Positions 6,054-9,195 of a stretch of 9,195 nucleotides of DNA are shown one piece after another (positions within the stretch are counted from its first letter, which is position 1; each line of letters opens with the position of its first letter). The DNA comes from Alphaproteobacteria bacterium (GTDB lineage: Bacteria > Pseudomonadota > Alphaproteobacteria > Sphingomonadales > Sphingomonadaceae). The stretch spans positions 1 through 9,195 of the forward strand of contig JAQGLD010000199.1 in NCBI GenBank assembly GCA_028293055.1, read 5' to 3'. The translations under genes were made by a program, and so were the position numbers. The notes beneath the pieces are model-generated. The model was not told the DNA's origin. It saw only the letters and a list, made by a program, of their open reading frames with translations, and did no database searches.

Positions 6054-6533
6054 ATGAAACCCGTCGCACTGCTCGCATTGTTCGCCATTCCGCTGATGGC
6101 CGCTCCGGTTGCCGCGAAGCCCGGCCCCGCTTTCCTCAAGGGCGCCGCCCAGGGCGACAATTCGGAAGTCACGCTCGGCCGCCTCGCGCAGCAGCGCGCC
6201 GGATCGCGGGGAGTCCGCGATTATGGTCGAACCCTCGCCAGCGACCATGGCAGCCACCTCGTCAAGGTGCAGGCAACGGCCAGGCAGATGCATGTCGCGC
6301 TTCCGGGAGGAATGAAGCCCGACGCACGGCAGGCCTATGCGCATCTCCAGCATCTTCGCGGCGCCGCTTTCGATCGCGAATTCGTGCAGCACATGATCGA
6401 CGACCACCGCAAGGACATCGCCGAATATGAGGAGCAGGCCCGTAGCGGGGATCGCGCCACCGCGAGCCTGGCTCGGGACACCCTGCCGACCTTGCGCAAT
6501 CATCTGCGGATCGCGCAGGGCCTCGCCCACTGA
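6054..6533 (+). CDS. Secreted DUF4142 (ferritin-like helical) protein
   Basis: A small exported protein of unknown function. The 159-residue product begins with a Sec signal peptide (MKPVALLALFAIPLMAAPVAA, probable cleavage near residue 21), giving a periplasmic or envelope-associated product. The mature part is helical and matches the DUF4142 pattern: AAQGDNSEVTLGRLAQQRA (31-49), VRDYGRTLASDHGSH (54-68) and FDREFVQHMIDDHRKDIAEYEEQA (106-129). Acid and histidine residues (E38, D64, H65, H68, H113, D117, H118, E124) recur at helical spacing, as expected for a ferritin-like fold, but metal binding is not shown. There are no cysteines and no lipobox. GGAGAG lies four bases before the ATG. It diverges from fabD and precedes rpsF by 160 bases. 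Functional linkage to either neighbour is not evident. Confidence 0.85.
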   Translation: MKPVALLALFAIPLMAAPVAAKPGPAFLKGAAQGDNSEVTLGRLAQQRAGSRGVRDYGRTLASDHGSHLVKVQATARQMHVALPGGMKPDARQAYAHLQHLRGAAFDREFVQHMIDDHRKDIAEYEEQARSGDRATASLARDTLPTLRNHLRIAQGLAH

Positions 6534-6549
6534 GGGGCATTGCCCAGGC

Positions 6550-6577
6550 TTGCCTTTTTCGACCAGGCCGCTATGGG
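6550..6577 (+). promoter_or_regulatory. Candidate promoter of the rpsF-rpsR-rplI operon
   Basis: TTGCCT (6550-6555), a 16-base spacer and TATGGG (6572-6577) form a plausible sigma-70-type promoter. Transcription would begin around 6583-6586, exactly at the base of the leader hairpin at 6586-6617. The agreement between predicted start and hairpin position strengthens the call. The -35 is the same TTGMC type as in the fabD and acpP candidates. Confidence 0.5.
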
Positions 6578-6585
6578 ACTGCGAT

Positions 6586-6617
6586 CCGGGGCGGAGAGTG
6601 TTGCTCTCCGGCCCCGG
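6586..6617 (+). promoter_or_regulatory. S6:S18 complex-binding leader motif
   Basis: A two-part hairpin: the basal stem CCGGGGC (6586-6592) pairs with GCCCCGG (6611-6617), and the apical stem GGAGAG (6593-6598) pairs with CTCTCC (6604-6609) around the loop TGTTG. The 3' junction between the two stems reads CCG (6608-6610). Established work describes an autoregulatory site in leaders of rpsF-rpsR operons: a CCG trinucleotide in a bulge flanked by a stem and a hairpin, mimicking the 16S rRNA site of the S6:S18 dimer. Position, shape and CCG placement fit that description, and the next genes are rpsF and rpsR. Here CCG can also partly pair (C6608, C6609), leaving only G6610 bulged. The following TTTG is too short for a good intrinsic terminator. 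Confidence 0.7.
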
Positions 6618-6693
6618 TTTGCATTGAGACGACAGCCGGAGGGGCGTCCGCATTGGGCGGCGTCAGCGATCGGCCAATAGAAAAGGACGCAGC

Positions 6694-7152
6694 ATGCCGC
6701 TTTACGAGCATGTGTTTATCGCGCGCCAGGACCTCGCCCAGGCCCAGGTCGACGCGCTGGCGGAAGCCGCCACCAACATCATCCAGGATAATGGCGGCAA
6801 GGTCGTCAAGACCGAGACCTGGGGCCTTCGCAGCCTCGCCTACCGGATCGCGAAGAACCGCAAGGGCCATTATGTGATGCTCGATTTCGAGGCTCCGACC
6901 CCGGTCGTCGCAGAGCTCGAGCGCCAGACCCAGATCAACGAAGACGTCATCCGCTACATGACCATCCGCCTCGATTCGCACGAGGAAGGCCCGTCGGCGA
7001 TGATGCGCCGGAACGAGCGCAGCGAGCGTGGAGACCGCGGTGACCGTGGCGATCGCGGCGGCCGTGACCGTGGCGATCGCGGTGACCGTGGAGACCGCGG
7101 TGATCGCGGCGACCGTGGCGAACGCGCCCCCCGCCCCGAATTCGAAGCCTAA
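6694..7152 (+). CDS. rpsF: 30S ribosomal protein bS6 with Arg-Gly-Asp repeat tail
   Basis: A small-subunit protein that binds the 16S rRNA central domain as a dimer with bS18. Residues 1-95 are the conserved S6 fold ([49 protein letters not shown]). The product is 152 residues against about 131-135 in E. coli. The excess is a low-complexity tail: residues 112-144 hold eight Arg-Gly-Asp units plus RGG and RGE variants, ending RAPRPEFEA. Such a charged tail is probably disordered. In E. coli the S6 C terminus is polyglutamylated by RimK; whether this tail is modified is unknown. AAGGA at 6683-6687 lies six bases before the ATG. It is the first gene of the operon, 15 bases before rpsR, under the leader motif. 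Confidence 0.97.
   Translation: MPLYEHVFIARQDLAQAQVDALAEAATNIIQDNGGKVVKTETWGLRSLAYRIAKNRKGHYVMLDFEAPTPVVAELERQTQINEDVIRYMTIRLDSHEEGPSAMMRRNERSERGDRGDRGDRGGRDRGDRGDRGDRGDRGDRGERAPRPEFEA
7027..7125 (+). repeat. In-frame 9-bp degenerate tandem repeat encoding RGD units
   Basis: CGY-GGN-GAY-type units recur through the 3' end of rpsF. Longer exact copies are visible. The 18-mer TGACCGTGGCGATCGCGG occurs at 7041-7058 and again at 7065-7082. The 17-mer CGTGGAGACCGCGGTGA occurs at 7027-7043 and 7087-7103. This indicates growth by in-frame duplication. Units are multiples of three, so copy-number changes would keep the reading frame. Confidence 0.85.
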
Positions 7153-7167
7153 GAAAGGACAGAGCTT

Positions 7168-7392
7168 ATGGCACGCCCATTTTTCCGCCGCCGCAAGAGC
7201 TGCCCGTTCTCGGGCAAGGATGCTCCCACGATCGATTTCAAGGATGTCCGCTTGCTCCAGGGCTTCGTGTCCGAGCGCGGCAAGATCGTTCCGAGCCGCA
7301 TCACCGCCGTTTCGGCCAAGAAGCAGCGCGAGCTCGCCATCGCCATCAAGCGCGCCCGGCATCTCGGCCTGCTTCCCTATGTCGTGAAATAA
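7168..7392 (+). CDS. rpsR: 30S ribosomal protein bS18
   Basis: A small-subunit protein that assembles with bS6 on the 16S rRNA platform and supplies the RNA-contacting part of the S6:S18 dimer. The 74-residue product is full length and basic at the N terminus. It has [22 protein letters not shown] (5-26), the RNA-binding [38 protein letters not shown] core and a single cysteine at position 12, so it is not the four-cysteine zinc form. AAAGGA precedes the ATG by eight bases, and only 15 bases separate it from rpsF. rplI follows after 11 bases, and the rplI ribosome-binding site overlaps this gene's stop codon. Confidence 0.98.
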   Translation: MARPFFRRRKSCPFSGKDAPTIDFKDVRLLQGFVSERGKIVPSRITAVSAKKQRELAIAIKRARHLGLLPYVVK

Positions 7393-7403
7393 GGAGCGCA
7401 GAC

Positions 7404-8000
7404 ATGGATGTCATTCTGCTCGAGAGAATCGAGAAGCTCGGCGCCATCGGCGACGTGGTCAAGGTGAAGAACGGCTATGCCCGCAACTTCCTCCTTCCCA
7501 ACGGCAAGGCGCTCCGCGCCAACGATTCCAATCGCAAGGTCTTCGAGGCCAATCGCGAGAAGATCGAGGCCACCAATGCCGAGCGTCGCACCGAGGCCCA
7601 GAAGGATGCGGGCACGGTCGGCGGCGCCACCGTCCAGCTGATCCGCCAGGCTTCGAACACCGGCCAGCTCTACGGATCGGTGTCCGCGCGTGACCTGGCC
7701 GAGGGGCTCGAGGCGCAGGGCCACAAGGTCGCCAAGAACCAGATCATCCTCGACCGGCCGATCAAGGCGATCGGTGTCCAGGAAGTGAAGATCGCGCTTC
7801 ACCCCGAAGTGTCGGTGACGATCCGCGTCAATGTCGCGCGTTCGCCCGAGGAGGCCGATCTCCAGGCCAAGGGCGTCGATGTGATGGCCGAGATGTTCGA
7901 GAAGGACGTCGCCGGCTTCACCGAGGATCGCGACCCCAATGCCGAGCCGGGCGAGATCCCGACCGACGCTGCGGAGAGCGAAGAGACCGCCGAGGCCTGA
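7404..8000 (+). CDS. rplI: 50S ribosomal protein bL9 with acidic C-terminal extension
   Basis: A large-subunit protein that binds 23S rRNA near the L1 stalk with its N-terminal domain and reaches outward through a long helix. The L9 signature is intact: GAIGDVVKVKNGYARNFLLPNGKA (13-36). The connecting helix (about 41-75) and C-terminal domain (about 76-148; GQLYGSVSARDLAEGL, HPEVSVTIRVNVAR) follow. At 198 residues it exceeds E. coli L9 (149) by about 50. The extra part, ADLQAKGVDVMAEMFEKD then PNAEPGEIPTDAAESEETAEA, is strongly acidic and likely disordered; long L9 is usual in alphaproteobacteria. AAGGAG at 7391-7396 overlaps the rpsR stop, seven bases before the ATG. It is the last gene before the terminator. 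A 6-bp hairpin (CGAGGC/GCCTCG, 7991-8006) carries its TGA stop in the loop. Confidence 0.97.
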   Translation: MDVILLERIEKLGAIGDVVKVKNGYARNFLLPNGKALRANDSNRKVFEANREKIEATNAERRTEAQKDAGTVGGATVQLIRQASNTGQLYGSVSARDLAEGLEAQGHKVAKNQIILDRPIKAIGVQEVKIALHPEVSVTIRVNVARSPEEADLQAKGVDVMAEMFEKDVAGFTEDRDPNAEPGEIPTDAAESEETAEA

Positions 8001-8022
8001 GCCTCGCGCTCGCCGAAAGATC

Positions 8023-8057
8023 AGGCCGTCGCCCGCCCGGGCGGCGGCCTTTTCTTT
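8023..8057 (+). terminator. Intrinsic terminator of rpsF-rpsR-rplI
   Basis: The arms AGGCCGTCGCCC (8023-8034) and GGGCGGCGGCCT (8039-8050) form a 12-bp stem with one G-U pair around the loop GCCC, followed by TTTTCTTT (8050-8057). It starts 23 bases after the rplI stop codon. This is a strong rho-independent terminator and closes the ribosomal-protein operon before the next gene. Confidence 0.9.
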
Positions 8058-8124
8058 GCGCGGCGGGAGTGGAAATCGGCGCTGTCCTGTGGTGAGGGTG
8101 GCCCGCGACCGCGACGGAGGCAAG

Positions 8125-8793
8125 ATGCTCAAGCTCATCATCGGCAACAAGGCCTATTCCTCCTGGTCGCTGCGCGGCTGGCTCGCGGTGAAGCAGTCCG
8201 GCCTTCCCTTCGAGGAGATCACCGTTCCGATGTTCGACGAGGATTGGGACAAGCGAACCCAGGGCGACGAGTTCGCGCCTTCGGGCGGCAAGGTCCCGAT
8301 CCTATGGGACGACAAAGCGGTGATCTGGGACTCGCTTGCGATCATCGAGTGGCTGGCCGACCGCACCGATCGGAGCCGCTACTGGCCCGAGGACGAGGCC
8401 GCGCGCGGGATGGCGCGATCGATGGCGGCCGAAATGCATTCGAGCTACCAGAATCTCCGCCGCGAATGCCCGATGAACCTTCGGAAGCAATATCCGCCGA
8501 AGCATCTCTCCGATGAAGTGCGCAGCGAAGTCGTCCGGATCCTCGAACTCTGGGCCCAGGCTCGCGCCCGCCACGGCGGCAACGACCCCTTTCTGTTCGG
8601 AACGTTCGGCGCGGTCGATATAATGTTCGCACCCGTCGTGACCCGGTTCGTCACCCATGCAATGCCGATGCCGCGCTTCGCCGCCGCCTATATGGAGGCG
8701 ATCCTCCATCACCCGTGGATGCAGGAATGGATGGCGGCGGCCCAGGAGGAGCCCTGGGTGATCGAGAAATACGAGACCAACGCCGAGGCCTGA
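8125..8793 (+). CDS. Glutathione S-transferase family protein
   Basis: Probably a cytosolic glutathione-conjugating or glutathione-dependent enzyme; the substrate cannot be told. The 222-residue product has an N-terminal thioredoxin-like domain (about 1-80). It contains YSSWSLRGWL (11-20), where Ser12 or Ser13 is the likely glutathione-activating residue, the cis-proline motif KVP (56-58) and the gamma-glutamyl-binding Asp-Ser (69-70 in IWDSLAIIEWLAD). The all-helical C-terminal domain has PFLFGTFGAVDIMFAPVVTRF (155-175), the usual GST folding motif around D165. The ATG at 8125 is preceded by GGAGG with a four-base spacer. In-frame upstream codons would extend into the terminator region and were not used. 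It lies 124 bases after rplI behind a strong terminator, so it should have its own promoter; none is clear. The convergent cupin gene ends 27 bases beyond its stop. Confidence 0.9.
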   Translation: MLKLIIGNKAYSSWSLRGWLAVKQSGLPFEEITVPMFDEDWDKRTQGDEFAPSGGKVPILWDDKAVIWDSLAIIEWLADRTDRSRYWPEDEAARGMARSMAAEMHSSYQNLRRECPMNLRKQYPPKHLSDEVRSEVVRILELWAQARARHGGNDPFLFGTFGAVDIMFAPVVTRFVTHAMPMPRFAAAYMEAILHHPWMQEWMAAAQEEPWVIEKYETNAEA

Positions 8794-8820
8794 TTTCGCG
8801 GCAGCTCGAACGGGAGCCGG

Positions 8821-9195
8821 TCAGTAGTCGCTGCCATCCTTGTGCACGAATCTGCTCTTCGCCGCGTCCATCAGAAGATCGATGTCGGGATAATGGCAAT
8901 CGGTCATCGGGGGTCGGCCGACTGCGACGAAGACGCATGGCCCCGTCCCGCGATTGACGAGATGGTGCCCGTTGCGGACGTTCTTCGGGAAAGCGGCGAT
9001 GTCGCCAGGGCGCATGATCGTCTCGCCTTCGTCCTCGATCAGCACGGCCTCGCCGGCGATGAAGACGACGAACTCGTCCTCGCCTTCATGCCAGTGGCGC
9101 TGCGACGACCAGGCGCCCGGTTTCAGCGTCACATGGCTCGCGCCGAAATCCGTCAGCCCGGCGGATGGCGCCAGGCGGCGAGACCATCGTCCCCC
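8821..9195 (-). CDS. Cupin domain protein, partial (5' end beyond the window)
   Basis: The reading frame is open to the right edge, so the start codon is outside and at least 124 residues are present. A single small cupin barrel is visible. Motif 1 is HWHEGEDEFVVFIAG, fitting HxH(x4)E(x6)G with two histidines and a glutamate as metal ligands. Motif 2 is PGDIAAFPKNVRNGHHLVN, with the final ligand histidine. The upstream stretch SAGLTDFGASHVTLKPGAWSS belongs to the same domain, so the internal GTG at 9130-9132 is not the true start. Such single-domain cupins can be isomerases, dioxygenase-like enzymes or sugar-binding proteins; no specific activity can be assigned. It is convergent with the glutathione S-transferase gene, with no terminator seen in the 27-base gap. 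Confidence 0.88.
   Translation of the reverse strand, partial: GGRWSRRLAPSAGLTDFGASHVTLKPGAWSSQRHWHEGEDEFVVFIAGEAVLIEDEGETIMRPGDIAAFPKNVRNGHHLVNRGTGPCVFVAVGRPPMTDCHYPDIDLLMDAAKSRFVHKDGSDY

Noticed and set aside
6534..6560. Possible terminator after the DUF4142 gene (GGGC/GCCC near TTTTT)
   Set aside because: The stem is only four pairs with a three-base loop, and the T-run is about ten bases away. The T-run fits better within the rpsF promoter spacer.
7027..7125. Possible CRISPR-like or non-coding tandem array
   Set aside because: The units are 9-base in-frame codon repeats within rpsF without unique spacers.
6571..7362. Minus-strand open frame opposite rpsF and rpsR
   Set aside because: Its Ala/Thr/Val repeats are the antisense reading of the RGD repeat; no domain or start signal is visible.
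7377..8150. Minus-strand open frame opposite rplI
   Set aside because: Antisense shadow of rplI that also runs through the terminator; composition is biased and no family is recognisable.

Overview
The window is a high-G+C stretch of chromosome from an alphaproteobacterium, most likely a sphingomonad (Sphingomonadaceae). This rests on the gene order, on long tails on ribosomal proteins bS6 and bL9, and on small palindromic intergenic repeats that resemble those I remember from sphingomonad genomes. Genus and species cannot be fixed from the sequence alone. The content is essentially core housekeeping, and I see no defence system, prophage, insertion sequence, tRNA, rRNA or CRISPR array.

Left half, mostly minus strand: a type II fatty-acid synthesis cluster read right to left. 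It begins with fabD (malonyl-CoA:ACP transacylase) and fabG (3-oxoacyl-ACP reductase). The cluster is interrupted by an oppositely oriented, multi-spanning membrane glycosyltransferase of the GT87/DUF2029 type. It then continues with acpP (acyl carrier protein), fabF (ketoacyl-ACP synthase II) and mltG (endolytic murein transglycosylase). FabD loads malonate on AcpP, FabF condenses it with the growing acyl chain and FabG reduces the product. MltG, four bases after fabF, acts on new peptidoglycan, so envelope lipid and wall functions are co-transcribed. Between acpP and fabF lie a terminator-like hairpin and a perfect 20-bp palindrome, which would let the abundant carrier protein be expressed separately from fabF-mltG.

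Right half, mostly plus strand: a small secreted DUF4142 protein diverges from fabD. Next comes the rpsF-rpsR-rplI ribosomal-protein operon with a recognisable promoter, a leader hairpin matching the S6:S18 complex-binding autoregulatory motif, tightly spaced genes and a strong intrinsic terminator. A glutathione S-transferase-like gene follows, and a convergent cupin gene runs off the right edge.

Non-coding structure includes three palindromic repeat elements: two left of mltG and one inside the fabD-fabG gap. The fabD, acpP and rpsF promoters share a TTGMC-like -35. The most notable points are the S6:S18 leader, the tandem Arg-Gly-Asp tail of bS6, the double hairpin between acpP and fabF, and the inverted glycosyltransferase inside the fab cluster. 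I found nothing that supports a wholly new biological system.
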